Source: Hermodice carunculata (taxonomy: Eukaryota > Annelida > Polychaeta > Eunicida > Amphinomidae). From it: 64,000 nucleotides of DNA. Positions 1 to 62,930 of the stretch are shown one piece after another (the stretch's first letter is position 1; every line of letters begins with the position of its first letter). The DNA is taken from contig OZ026622.1 in the NCBI GenBank assembly GCA_964020975.1, positions 90,602,462 through 90,666,461 on the forward strand, read 5' to 3'. Under the pieces are notes generated by a model that saw nothing but the letters and a program-made list of their open reading frames with translations, searched no databases and was not told the origin of the DNA. Both the position numbers and the translations under genes were made by a program.

Positions 1-1380
1 AAATCATGTGCACACATTTGCCAGTGCAAGGCTTTGTCAGACACAAACACAGAAAGAGATACAAGCATATCACGTAGTTAACATCTACAAATTTATACTG
101 GGGGGCCCTATAGTACGATTGAGACTTATAAATTGGCTTCTCCATGCTGCATGAATCATCTTGCGACCGTGAAATCAATGGTTCAGAAACTTAAAGGCTG
201 GCTTTAAGAAGTCAACGATCATAAACGGGCGTCTTTAAAGATCCAAACATTTTAATGTCTTTAAAGATCATAAAGCTTAAAGGCAACATTTAAAGGGTCC
301 AAAAGCTTTCCGGCTGCCTTGGAGAAGACTGAGTCCTTGAGGAATCTTCAGCACATTCCACCTTTAAGTTTGCTGATTTTCTTTAAGAAGACACATTCCT
401 GGCCTGTGGTAAACGTGTCTGTGCACAACATCCCGCCAAAAGTACCTCCAATGTTTCATATGAAGCCCACAAGAGGGCAGTTTAAGAAAAAAGTTATTAT
501 CATTTTATGAAGGGGCCTTACAGAGTTCAAGAGAGATAAAGCGTGCATCACGTGCTCTGTCAAGGGTTATTTAAAACTCGTAATTCATTTATTCCGTGTG
601 TAAAAATTGTACAAAGTACATATAAAGCACACATCATGAGTATGCCGGGCCATGAGGCCCTTCAAAATATAAAGACACATTCACATATAAATCAAGATAA
701 AGAAAAAACTTGGATACCACCCAAAATAGAAATGATCATAGGAGTTCTTAACATGTAATTTAGGATAGAAACGTATCACTGTATCAACCAGCTACATGTC
801 GAAGTTCACATATTTGGCTAGGAACAACTAGTTTGTAAAATTACAAAACACAAAAAGGTACCAAGTGCTGAGACATGCTGTTTCAGAAAAGGCCCGTTCA
901 AACATTAACTATAGAAAATTTTAATGTAAGTCAATATTGACCTAGCAGGATATTAGGTGGGATTTTTGATAATGATAGGGATACTGATAATTTTGAATGG
1001 TATAACGGACATAAATAAAATACTATTTTATTCTAACACTGAAAAGTTGTAACATTTTTGACGCCTGAAGAAATGGACAATTTGGTTATTGGTTATCCCT
1101 AATAACGGCCGCCATGTTGGAACAAATGAGAAGGGTCTTCCTATGAGATCCACCTGACCATTGGACAGACCGGTGCCACCTTATGGACGTTTACGCTCCA
1201 GAGCATGAAAATCGCGTCCGTCTTCAAGACATACACGGTTCAGAGCGTGAATTGTACGTCCAGTCGAAGACACATGGAATCCTTGAAGAATGATCCTTAA
1301 CGGTGGAATCTTTTAAGAAACTGTCTTTAAGGAAGGTATCTTTGGACGCCTTTTTCACTCTGCACTCCAGACACGGAGAG
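1..1380. other. No gene recognised
   Basis: I see no exon, RNA gene or element with defined ends here. Positions 190-310 contain several irregular copies of a TTTAAAG-rich phrase, and 1260-1345 has similar words. Open frames are short and unlike known proteins. Confidence 0.5.
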
Positions 1381-1499
1381 TCATACAGTATTCATACACA
1401 TACGTATATATGGATGTTTCTCGACTGTATTTCCAGGCCAAGTTACTCAAACAGTGGTTAGGTATCAGTAAGAGGTTACAACATTCTAAGCTGTTAGCA

Positions 1500-2440
1500 G
1501 CGATTGGTATTAGGCCTGTGTATCATGATCTGACGCAACGGATATGCTCACTTTATCATCGTATTTTTTTGCCACTGATACTCCTGGGTGAGATTTAACT
1601 TTGTATTTTCTCTTACAGTTTATGTCTACTGGTAAACTTTATTGTGGTACACTGATTGAAGAAAAAAATGTTTGAACATGTCACCTATTACTGCAGCTTT
1701 CTCTCAGCATAAACCTCATATTGTAACATAGCAGTACTAAGTTGTTGATTCGCTCAGATTCCTTATCCATCATGAAAACTTTATAAAACCCTATAGTGAG
1801 GAGCACCTGCTGGTGTCCCTGTTGACTCGTGCCTTTTAAGGTGCGGGTGGACGGGAGGCTGACAGGTGCTGCATCTAAGAGTAATTACCTGCGTGATATC
1901 TTAGTATTCTTTATATTCAGTATATCATAATATTCTATACATTGGTATATTGTATATTAGCGGATCCGTTGTTTGCGACCCTCATGCGCAGGCCTGGTGC
2001 CCAACAGTGATGGGTATTGGGCCTGTGCGTCGTGGTCTGGAGCGGCGGTTCTGCTGGCTTTATCATCATATTTTTGCCACTGATACCACTAGGCGAGATT
2101 TATCTTTGTATTTTTTTGCACAGTATGTCTCTACCAATGAACTTTATTGTGGTACACTTGTGGAAACAATAGTACCTTTGAATATGTCACATACTGCTGC
2201 AGTTTTTTTCTCAACACAAAACATATTTTGTGACAGAGCAGGACGGAGTGGTTGATTCACTCAGACACCTTATTCATCAGCAAAACCTTATCATACCCAA
2301 CAAGGCGCAGAACCTGCTGGTCTCCCTGTTGCGTAGTGCCGCATGTGTGCGCGTGAACGGAAACTGGCGGTTCTTGTGTGACATCTTGATATTTTAATAT
2401 GATTTTGCATGTATTGGTATATTGTATATTGCGGTTATCT
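1500..2440. repeat. Diverged tandem duplication of ~480 bp
   Basis: Two adjacent copies, about 1500-1965 and 2010-2440, share the same order of landmarks: an ATTaGGCCTGTG-like phrase, TTGCCACTGATAC, AACTTTATTGTGGTACACT, a CTGCTGGTgTCCCTGTTG-like phrase, and a final ATTGGTATATTGTATATT. They differ at many sites and by small indels, so the duplication is old. No conserved reading frame links the copies. Confidence 0.7.
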
Positions 2441-2490
2441 TGATGTATCTTTTAATGTGAATTTTAATTTCCCCGAATCCGGGGGTTCAA

Positions 2491-2601
<111 letters not shown>

Positions 2602-3030
2602 TAAACACACAAAAAACAAAACTTTACAAAATATTTTACTGATAAGCAATATACTCTTGAATAACATAAATATAAATTACAATTATCATCATATCTTTAT
2701 TCGTACAGAGATGCATAAGTACACATTTCCTGTTGCGACGGAATGAAAATAACAAAAAAAAAAAAAAAAAAAAAAAACAAAACAAAAAAAAAAAAAAACT
2801 AATATAAAAAAAATCCCAAACCCAAAATACCTTACACCAGGTATATTTACAATTACAATGTCCAGATATGATGGTAATACAAACATTACATTGTATTCAA
2901 GCGCTCGATGCCCACTAGGCGTTCTGTGTTTGTGACTGCACACTGCATTATCTATCCTCAAATAGGCGGAACACTTGTATCACGAAAGTACGTGCAAAGT
3001 AATCAAAAAGAATATAAAAACATTATGTTA

Positions 3031-3295
3031 AAGATGAGCCTATAAGATAGTGTTGAAGATGAGCCTATAAGATAGTGTTGAAGATGAGCTTAGAAGATAG
3101 TGTTCAAGATGAGCCTATAAGATAGTGTTCAAGATGAGCCCATAAGATAGTGTTGAAGATAAGCCTATAAGATAGTGTTCAAGATGAGCCTATAAGATAG
3201 TGTTCAAGATGAGCCCATAAGACAGTGTTGAAGATAAGCCTATAAGATAGTGTTCAAGATGAGCCTATAAGATAGTGTTGAAGATGAGCTTATAA
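3031..3295. repeat. 26-bp minisatellite, ~10 copies
   Basis: Ten head-to-tail copies of a 26-bp unit close to AAGATGAGCCTATAAGATAG plus TGTTSA. Variation is mostly at G/C in TGTTGA versus TGTTCA, with occasional CTTATA or CCCATA changes. Alternating variants suggest higher-order amplification of two- or three-unit blocks. Confidence 0.93.
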
Positions 3296-3794
3296 TTCAG
3301 TTCAACATAAAACTATGAATCTGACACTTAAGCATATTGTCACTGCCAAGGAAAACATCCAGTCATGAGCAGGATGTTCTCAAAGCAACGTGATCTCCGG
3401 AAGTTAGCAGTTGATTATACTTTCACAGCCGACGGTTTGGCTCACAACGTTGATTGTGTGACAATCAATGAGCTGGGATTGTATTAAATAGGGACTCACA
3501 ACACTTTTGTATTCAAGTATTCAAGGTCGATCTCTTGGACACGCGCATCACAGACTACCACCAAGTTTTTAACACAATTGGTGGAACATAATTAAATGGC
3601 TAGCTTGGGTAAGTTTCAGGCGGAGACGAGCAGCAATCTTGCCCAATGAAATTAAGATGCATCTAATATCAAATATAAATGCTGGTCCTGTCCGAGTGAC
3701 ATTTTATCGGCGGTTGCAGAGCAAAGTATTGGAGAAAAAATGGACTAGTAAAGTCAAATGTCTAAGCGATCGGTTGGTACAAATACTGTCCCAA

Positions 3795-4030
3795 ATAGTA
3801 CAGAAAAAGATGATCCACATTCATTAATTCCAAACCCAACAATGACAGCAAAGAGATTCCAGACTTGCCAAAGCATCAACATTTCTCTTCCAATACCAAT
3901 GTGAAGAAACAAATTTCACTCCTGACTTGAGACAGGCAGTCACCCATGAAAGGCAACTGGTGGTTTTAAACCGGTCCTCTCAACCTTAGAAATATCCATC
4001 ATAAATTGCAAACACTAGTTCTTTTCCAAA
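3795..4030 (-). repeat. Dispersed repeat family R1, copy 1
   Basis: This ~235-bp segment recurs nearly intact at 51541-51787, and its first ~80 bp recur again at 52032-52112. On the minus strand the shared first part reads LWQVWN(L/I/F)FAVIV(G/W)FGINE, in the same frame in all three copies. Family not recognised. Confidence 0.75.
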
Positions 4031-4600
4031 ATGTATAGGCTAGAACGAGATAAGTACAATCATGATTTTGTAGGAAATGTAGAATATTTAGATGACCACA
4101 AAACGTAAAATATAAGAAAAAAATACTCACAAGAGTAAATGATAGTAAACAAGTTATCAGCAGAACTTCATGCGAAGGCTCCAAAGACGTGCATGTAAAC
4201 GACATCTAGTGGAAGCTTAAAGGCCTGGATCAGTCAAAAGAAGTGCTCGAATTATGGAAGATACCTAAGACATTTGTAAAACTAGAAAATATTGAATCCA
4301 CGAAGAGTGTAGAAAATGATCTGGTAAATGATGGTATGAAAAGTCGAGTTGGTAATCGAGTAACACTGATGGAACAAGTGATTCACCAACGTGGAAATTA
4401 ATCATAAAAATGTCCGTTCAAGTTTTAGAAAACTACAAGTAAAATAAGATGTCAGAAAGGGATAAGAGTTGACCGACTGCCAAACGTATAAAGACGAGGT
4501 GGTTCTTGCATAAATATTATCTTTTTTCCTTTTCATTAGAATAAATATCGAGGGGATGCACTCAACATCATGGGTAAACATATCAATGTTAGCCTGAACA

Positions 4601-5047
4601 TTGAATAAAAAATATACTGGAAAGAAAAGTCAACTTGCTCTTGTTGAAGATTTTATAACCAGTGATTTGTACATGCAAGCTAAGAAATCAGGGTATGGAT
4701 ATAAAAGAATAACTAGAAAAGTAGTGCAGCGGAGTAATTGGGATACTGACACTGTAGTGCAGCCGGATAACAAGGTTGGTGACACTGTAGTGCAACCAGA
4801 TAACAAGGTTGGTGACACTGTAGTGCAGCTGGATAAGAGGGATGTTGGTACTGTTGTGCAGTTGGATAACAGGGATGCTGCCACTGTAGTGGAACTGGAT
4901 AATAGGGATGCTGAGACTGTAGTGCAGTCGGATAGCAGGGATGCTGACTCAAAAGTGCAACTGGATCACAGGAATGCTGAGATTGTTGTGCAGCCGGATA
5001 ACAAGAATGCTGATACTGACTTCCCTACCAGCAGTCTGAAGTTGTAA
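4601..5047 (+). CDS. Hypothetical open frame with eight 11-residue repeats
   Basis: Not recognised. The open stretch encodes about 50 ordinary residues (…LALVEDFITSDLY…) followed by eight 11-residue units at 4748-5011 of the type TVVQPDNKVGD / TVVQLDNRDA, then a short tail and TAA. There is no ATG at the beginning of the open stretch (4601 is TTG), so if real it is more likely a 3'-terminal exon of a gene whose upstream exons I cannot find. The 33-bp units keep the frame, and several differences between units are synonymous (CAG/CAA, GTA/GTT, AAC/AAT, CCG/CCA), which mildly favours coding. Alternatively it is a non-coding 33-bp minisatellite that is open by chance. Confidence 0.3.
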   Translation: MNKKYTGKKSQLALVEDFITSDLYMQAKKSGYGYKRITRKVVQRSNWDTDTVVQPDNKVGDTVVQPDNKVGDTVVQLDKRDVGTVVQLDNRDAATVVELDNRDAETVVQSDSRDADSKVQLDHRNAEIVVQPDNKNADTDFPTSSLKL

Positions 5048-8000
5048 AGGGAAGAATAGTGCAGTCATCCTAATTCATTGATGATATCATATATGGAATG
5101 AATAATATTCAATCAGCATTCTGTACCGAGACACACGTATTAAACACAAACACGCATTTAGAAATTTTCATATTGGTGTATACTAATGAAAAAAATAATT
5201 AAATGCAACATAACGGGATTGTTATAATTTCAATGGTAAATGATTTTTAGGTTGGCATGTTGTCAAGCGGATTAAGAAATAAGGCTGCCTGCATTGGCCC
5301 AATTCTTATATCACGGGCTGTCTTTGTTATGAAACACATATTGACCTTGGGTAAAAGCTGAACCTGTATACTTTCTCCAAACAACATTGCATTATTTACA
5401 TTCTGACCACCATGCAAGTTATTGGTGCCAGTTTTACATCAACCCGGCAGCGGCTGGTTTATGGTGTGTTTACCTGAACACAGGCATCAGGTGAAGTACT
5501 ATAACGTTCTGTTGACCCTGGGCAAGTTTACCGATACTTGACATTGGCGGACCAATTCTCCTTGAACGGGATTAAACTAGCAAAAATTCATTTCCCTGAT
5601 GCACCGATATGGGATTTTTATTGATGTGTGTCTCTCAGCTGGCCGGGTGGAAGACCTGACAAGCGCTTGCAACTGTTGTTTCGGCACACTCATCAAGGAT
5701 CATAATAGTTCTTTGTGTTTCTAGGGAGGGTAAGTTATGGTGAACAGCAAAGTGCATAACCACATACCTACTCACCTCTTACGGGACGTCTAATGTGGTT
5801 AAGAGCAAAGCACATCATCCCAAACGGGGCGTCAGCAGCGTACCATTGTTGACAAAGTTGATTTCAAGAAATACAATAAGGACTGCATATAAGTCAACTA
5901 TGTCCATCCAATGACAACAGAAGTAAGAAGGTACGTTAAAGATTATTTCCCTCGATATCTGTTGAAATTAACTACAAAGTTAAATGATTTAGACTTGACT
6001 ATATTGAGCAAGGCCTCTGTGATTAATGCAAAAGAATTTTATATAACACGTGGCTGGAGAGAAAGTTTACAGTTGTGGTAAATATGGCGAACAAAACATA
6101 GTATACATTAAGGAATTAATGTTTGCTTTAATAAAGAATCAAATTGCATAAGCGTTTCCTGCTTTCCATTTATTTTTGAGACCAGACTTCATGACAGCCT
6201 TATCTGCACATGTGTAACATGGGTGTGTACGTTCATCAGCGCATTGGTGCTGTACTTTGTGATTTTCTTCGGAACTGAAATAATAGTGTTTCAATTCAAG
6301 TATGATTTTGCTGCGAATGATTATTTCCTAATGTATTTGTGCCTACAAGAATGCCTCCAAACTGTATATCATGCATACAGGATGCATCCCCCCAGCTTGG
6401 TAACGGGAGTATAACTGGCGATTTATATTAGTATACATGATACAGAGTCATAGCTTGCTTTTGCAGCACCCTTATGTGAGCGTACAATGTGCGTCTTGCT
6501 CCGTTATCAGGTCTTACATCTTGTATCACGAGTTAACTATGTCACCGGGTGCTTTTTTCACACGTTTGGCAGACGCCCGCGTATCAAAAGCATGCTTGAA
6601 CAAACCACTGATAAACACAGGTAACTGGTCTTCTTCCTGCTACATTTAATATGACCTACTTCCTGGTTGACATCTTTTTAAATAGTTTATCGTTTGCGCA
6701 CGAAAGGTTAATACATATAAAGAAACAAAATCAGAAAGATGCAGTTGCAAACATCATAGTCAAGTATGTAGGGCTAGCGTTGTGTAATTCCATTGCTGTT
6801 CAGTGTGGATTCAACATGCAAATTTATAAAAAATCCAATGTAGAAAATAAAGGTGTTAATCTGAAGCACCTTTCTATTTTTCTAACACCAACTGAAAAAG
6901 TAAGCAATAACGGATATTCTAAAAGGTGGCAAAATCGTATTTTTTTTTACAGAAAACGCATTCAAAGAGCATAGTTTCTTTCCCCAAGAGGAATAAAGCA
7001 ATTTTACCAGTTTTCCATGGATGCCCAAAAGCCATATTTTCCTATCTTTACTTAATTTTGGTGGCAGAAAGCCGTACCTTCAGACTTGGTGCCTGATTTT
7101 GATGACAGAAAAGCGTTTTGGGGTCCATACAGCCATCAACGCAAATGGAGATACGTTTTCTATCATTAACAAGATTCCAGATACGAATTTTCTGCCATCA
7201 ACTCTTGTCACATGATAAGCTACACAATACCCCAAGTTAATATTACAGCATACAATGTTCACATTGCTGCTCTTACAAGGTTCTTGTCTAGCAACGATAA
7301 AGCTGTCTATTTGCAGGTAAATGCGTTTTGATGACAAATTACCGTGATTATAAACGCAAATACGGCCTACTGATAATAATTCTATAAAATTGATGGCAGA
7401 AAAACGTGTCTTTTTTTTTTATAAAGTCTCCTAACGTACGTGTTATTTAAAGGCACATGAAATCACGTGCTACCATACATAGTATTTCTATAATATAGCG
7501 CTATAAACCATGGACACTTTTCAAAAGAAATTGAATTTGTAAGTGGCAAACGTCAATATTTCAAAAGCATCTCCGGGAAGAAAATACCCAAGTGCAGTTA
7601 CGGCTTTTTGCCATATAACGGCAAAGGGAGAGTCCAGTTTGTTTATCCCCCAGATGTCTCCACCTGAAAGTATTAGCAACGAAGGTACTTATTAACAGTA
7701 ACGTTATATTGAAGACATGCCCAATTTAGTATTTTGCTGACTGGTATGCGATGCAATGGGAAACTCGCCTCAGTTTGTTGTGATTTGTCCTCTAAAGTCG
7801 ATGTGTAAAATCCCACCAGACACTTGCATTTTGGGGTGTTTATTCAAATAAATACGTTTGTACCAACCGGGACATACCAAATCATGTCAGATAATGGATG
7901 TACTTCCACAAGACTGTATATTGATATATTGTGGAACAAAGTGAAAAATTGTGCTGAAGGGAAAACTCAGAACTCAGAACTCAGAAACCTTTTTATTCAA

Positions 8001-8100
8001 AAGTATATAAAAAAAACTGAATACAAGATATGTAACAGATATGTATTGAATAATATGTCAGGATGACCCCAGCTAAGGATTAAGATCCGCTATCGCTGCG
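5048..8100. other. No gene recognised
   Basis: About 3 kb with no splice-flanked coding segment that I recognise. A degenerate phrase (…GACAGAAAAGCG…, …GGCAGAAAAACGTG…) recurs around 7060-7400. An AATAAA lies near 6132, but no gene can be tied to it. Confidence 0.5.
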
Positions 8101-8179
8101 GCCACTTACAACTAGTTACTTGTTCACAGCACTTCGGTTAGGGATCATTTTAACTAAGATGTTATCAATTATAGGAAAT

Positions 8180-9250
8180 AATAATACGGATGCTGAAGTA
8201 AAACGATTGCTACAGATTCTTTTAACTGTTACGTACACAGCAATGCAGCGAGGTACATATTTCGTGATACTCCTCTATTTAGAATTTGTCTAAGTAACTC
8301 GAAAAACCATGGAATTAATTGGAGTAAATTTTGTCAGTTATGGAAAAAGGTGTTATCTATTATCAGAAGTAAACATGGGATGTAATATCTTATACAATCC
8401 TTTGATCTTGTTGTTTTATTTGGTGTGGGGAAAGGAGGGTTGGTTCTGGTAAGAGCTTTAAATTCAACTTTACAAATTATAGATTTTTTTTAGCATAGAA
8501 ATACGTTCATATGGAGAACCCCAAATAAGAATACAGTAGTGTGATAAAAACAGTAACAATATATGTGCAACAGACCACTTCTTAGTAAACATTTGTTAAC
8601 TTTCTTGAAAATTCCGGTCACTTTAGCAATTTTATTTCCGATTTTACTTTTTGAGCGTCCAGTTAGAGTTTCTGTGAATACGAAGACCGAGGAAAAAGCC
8701 GGATTCTTCTGTGCTGGATATTAGAGTATTATCAATATTTAAGGTTCATTCAAAATCCAGCTTTGTTGAGGAAAATGAAAAAATCATGAACTTTGTTTTA
8801 CTTGTATTTAAAGATAATTTGTTTGCAGCTAACCAGTCATGCATTTTGTTTAGTTCAGTATTAATATTGTCAAAGGCATTTTGCGCCTTTATGTTACATC
8901 CAGAAGAGAAAGTGAAAGGACGTAAAGAGTTGAATAATGCTGTGTCATCCGCATACAAAATCGAATGAAATTTAGATGAAGGCATGTGCGTGTCGTTTGG
9001 TACGTTTTTACGGATAGAAGGGGGCCAAGTATCGACTCTTGTGGGAAACCTGCAGTTATTTGCAGATGGTGAAAAACAGACATTATCAAACTCAACAATC
9101 TGTGCCCTATTACAAAGGTAACTACGAAACCAATTTTAAGTCTTGTCCGTAATGCCATAGTATGCTAATTTTTCAAAGACATTCAAAGATGTTATGGACA
9201 TGTCAGCTACACGCCTCCACATAAATGCTAAGGCAATGTTAAGGCAATGT
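8180..9250 (-). mobile_element. 5'-truncated non-LTR retrotransposon (LINE) fragment, reverse transcriptase
   Basis: Minus-strand translation gives reverse-transcriptase motifs in order: a degenerate GFPQESILGPLL (block 4, about 9000-9060), then ILYADDTALF (catalytic block 5, about 8950), then the typical AANKLSLNTSKTKFMIF palm/thumb segment (8800-8850). Weaker C-terminal similarity continues to about 8400. The YADD active site is intact, but the frame is broken between blocks 4 and 5 and no endonuclease domain is present. It resembles the Jockey/CR1 superfamily. Ends are approximate. It is related to, but not a close copy of, the LINE at 25440-27960. Confidence 0.8.
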
Positions 9251-9259
9251 TCCATCAGT

Positions 9260-10870
9260 TTTGGAAAACTTTGTTCATTTTGAGATTTAGAAACATTGGC
9301 ATACATTCATGTTGCCTCCCACATGTCCAAATGTTCAAGTTTTACCCCCAATACAATCTGAAGAAATAAAATAGTTTCAATGTAAACATTGTAGTAAAAG
9401 GACTGTGTTAAACTTATTAACCTTGATTAAAGAAAAACAGGAATCTCGTATTAGCACGAATATAAATCTAAGATTTATTAACTTTACAATAAAAAAACTG
9501 ATCTACTGACGGAAACCTTGAGGGTAAAAGCGTTCCATAAGTTTACTAACAAGTGGTCAGTTTTGTTTTTCTAAATGCGTATCAAAAATAAAGTGCTTCA
9601 CAGAGTTCACCATGTAAAAACATTCTTGTTTTTGATCATCCTGGTAAGAAACATTTACTTATGTGAAAAATCCCTCATACGTTTGTGAATACGTGTATTG
9701 ATATCATAATGGCACATGATTGGTCATCTCATCTTGAATGTTAGCCAAGATACATTCAAAATTTCACAAAAATATATTTTACTCCAAAATAATGAATTTT
9801 GAGTTCCACATTTAGTGGGGACAAATTCTGCGAAGTCTTGCTGTGAATTAAGCATGTAGGTATATTATGTTAGAAGTGCATACATATCTATGATATTTGG
9901 TCTACAATAGGACATATTCATATGTAACTGCAATCCTGCGCACTTCCTGTGTTGCCGGGGCAACAGACTGATGCTTCCACCATGATCACGGCAGATTTGT
10001 ATTATATACCACAGAAACATCCATAAATAACACATTTGAAACCAAAAGAGAGCCCATTTCTAATCAAGTTAGGTATCCTTTATGTTTCAAATATATACTA
10101 ATACATTTTCTTAAGATTATTCTGTGTTTGTGTTGTTTATTTTATTAAGAAAGTACTTTTGACCATGCTAAATACATGGATCTGCCCTAATGCAGGTGGC
10201 TCCCTCTTTTGCTCGACAGGTGTTAGAGTAGGACTGCATTTAAATATGAATATATCCTATTGAGGTCATTTTGTCCACTTCGGCCACAACCTCTACCTTG
10301 TGACAGCCTATGCAGTGGAGGAATGGAAATGTATACCCTGTACACCAGGAATAGACCGTGTGTGAAGTTCAGTACACGTTATACTTAGCCTAAAAAAGTG
10401 TTGACCAGAACGAAATGCCCATTTAGGCCTCTTTATGCTGGTGCATGCAACTCTTCTGAAGCATTCTTATTGCATCATTCCGGAATAGCTGGAATCGCAA
10501 TGACGCACGAGACTGTACACGGTTAATCAGGGATATCCGTAACCCTGGGTGCTTGAAGTCGCACAGTGGTAACTCAGTGCAGGGGTACATGCACTTCATA
10601 GAACACCAATTGAAAATATTTATGTCGTACTTTCATTAGCATAGTTATACAGGTTTCTTGAGGAAGATAACCTTTGATCAACAGTTTTACCACTCCAGTA
10701 TAATTCGGATGTGCTGAACATATTTAATACTCATATGAGCCTTTTTGTTAAGGGGAAGAATACTTACATTCGGGAAGCTTCTGGGCATGTAAACCAGTTC
10801 GTCAATTTTTAAGTGGAGTGTAGACCTGGAATTTGGAACTAGGTATGTTCTTTACATTGGTATTTTTCAG
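9260..10870. other. Upstream flank of the large gene; promoter not identified
   Basis: No coding exon recognised. A good acceptor (TATTTTTCAG) at 10861-10870 precedes the first coding exon, so at least one 5' non-coding exon probably lies here or further upstream. I cannot place it, nor a core promoter. Confidence 0.4.
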
Positions 10871-10889
10871 TTGCACAATCCAGAAATTG

Positions 10890-61445
<50,556 letters not shown>

Positions 61446-61698
61446 GTAACTAGTGTAGGGCACCTACACATGCATACATTAGGTAACTAGTGTAGCACAC
61501 ACACATGTATAACAAGGTAACTAGTGTAGGGCATACATGCAAATATATACACAAGGTAACTAATGTAGGACATACACAAGTATGCACAACGTGACAAGTG
61601 TAGGACACACACGCAGAAGGTTATTTGTGTTGTACACACACATGTATACACAGGGTAACTAGTGTAGGACTTGCATGTATACACAAGTACCTAATATA

Positions 61699-61821
<123 letters not shown>

Positions 61822-62240
61822 AACTAGTGTAGGACAGAACATGTATGCACAAGGTACCCAATATACGACACACACACATGTGTATACAAGGTAACGAATG
61901 TAGGACACACATACATACACAAGGTAACTTCTGTAGGGCACACACGTGTATACAATGTAAATAATGTAGTGCACGCAGATATATACACAGGGTAAATAAT
62001 GTACATGTAGGGCGCACATATGTATACACAGTGTAAATAGTGTGGGGCACACACATTTATACACAAGTTTACAAAGTAAATTATTTTGGGCACACATGTA
62101 CATAATAATAGAATAATGCAGGGGATACACATTAACACGCAAAGTAAATAATGCAGGACACACATATGAGGTACATGATGATGGAGAAACACAGGAATAC
62201 ACAAGATAAATGATGTAGGAGGTCCATGTATATAATAATG

Positions 62241-62461
62241 TACTGTAGTTCTAGAAATTTTCGCGCGTGTTTAATTTCGCGCAAACTCATTTTTTCAGAA
62301 ATTACAGAATTTTCGCGCATTTTAGTTTCGCGCAATCCAATGCCAAACAATGTAGTAAAATACAATGCAACTTATTTTCGCGCATTTTAATTTCGCGCTT
62401 TAGGTGATAGCCCGAAAAGCGCGAAATTAAATCGAGCGCGAAAATTTCTAGAACTACAGTA
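62241..62461. mobile_element. MITE with ~25-bp terminal inverted repeats and TA target site
   Basis: Outer TIR after TA is CTGTAGTTCTAGAAATTTTC, continuing GCGC, and it is mirrored at the right end. The interior repeats TTTCGCGCATTTTA-like words in alternating orientation. TA flanks suggest a Tc1/mariner-type parent. It inserted into the donor-seeded array and is therefore younger than it. Confidence 0.85.
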
Positions 62462-62630
62462 AATTATACTGAGTACCCACATGTTTACACGTAAATATTA
62501 CAGGATACACACACACATTTACAGTTAGTGTAAATCATGCAGGGCACACGCGGGTGTACATAATATAAATAATGTAGGGCGCCCACGTTTACAGGTAACT
62601 GATGCAGGACACACACATGTATACATCAGG

Positions 62631-62815
62631 GATGCCAACATTCAAAATGTCACTTCAGGGACAGGTGGTCAGGACTATCATGGACACATATTAGTTAACA
62701 AAGAATATAGTAGCAAAAACTAAATGTTGATGAGGAACACACACCGTAAATTTGGCAAATTTTCAGCAAATTTCAGAGAGTGTCCCTGCGGATGAGGGAC
62801 AGTTGGCATCTCTTA
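62631..62815. mobile_element. Possible MITE or SINE with GGGATGCCAAC ends
   Basis: Left end AGGGATGCCAACATTC, right end GTTGGCATCTCT; these are near-complementary terminal repeats. The inside has no coding capacity. Superfamily unclear. Confidence 0.55.
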
Positions 62816-62930
62816 TACATAACGTAAATGATGCAGGGCCACGCTATACACAAGGTAAATAATCCAAGACAGAAACATGTATTCATAATGTAAATAATGC
62901 AAGGCACACGTGCATACACGCAAATAAACC

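Noticed and set aside
3031-3295. CRISPR-like regular array
   Set aside because: Head-to-tail 26-bp units without spacers; a minisatellite.
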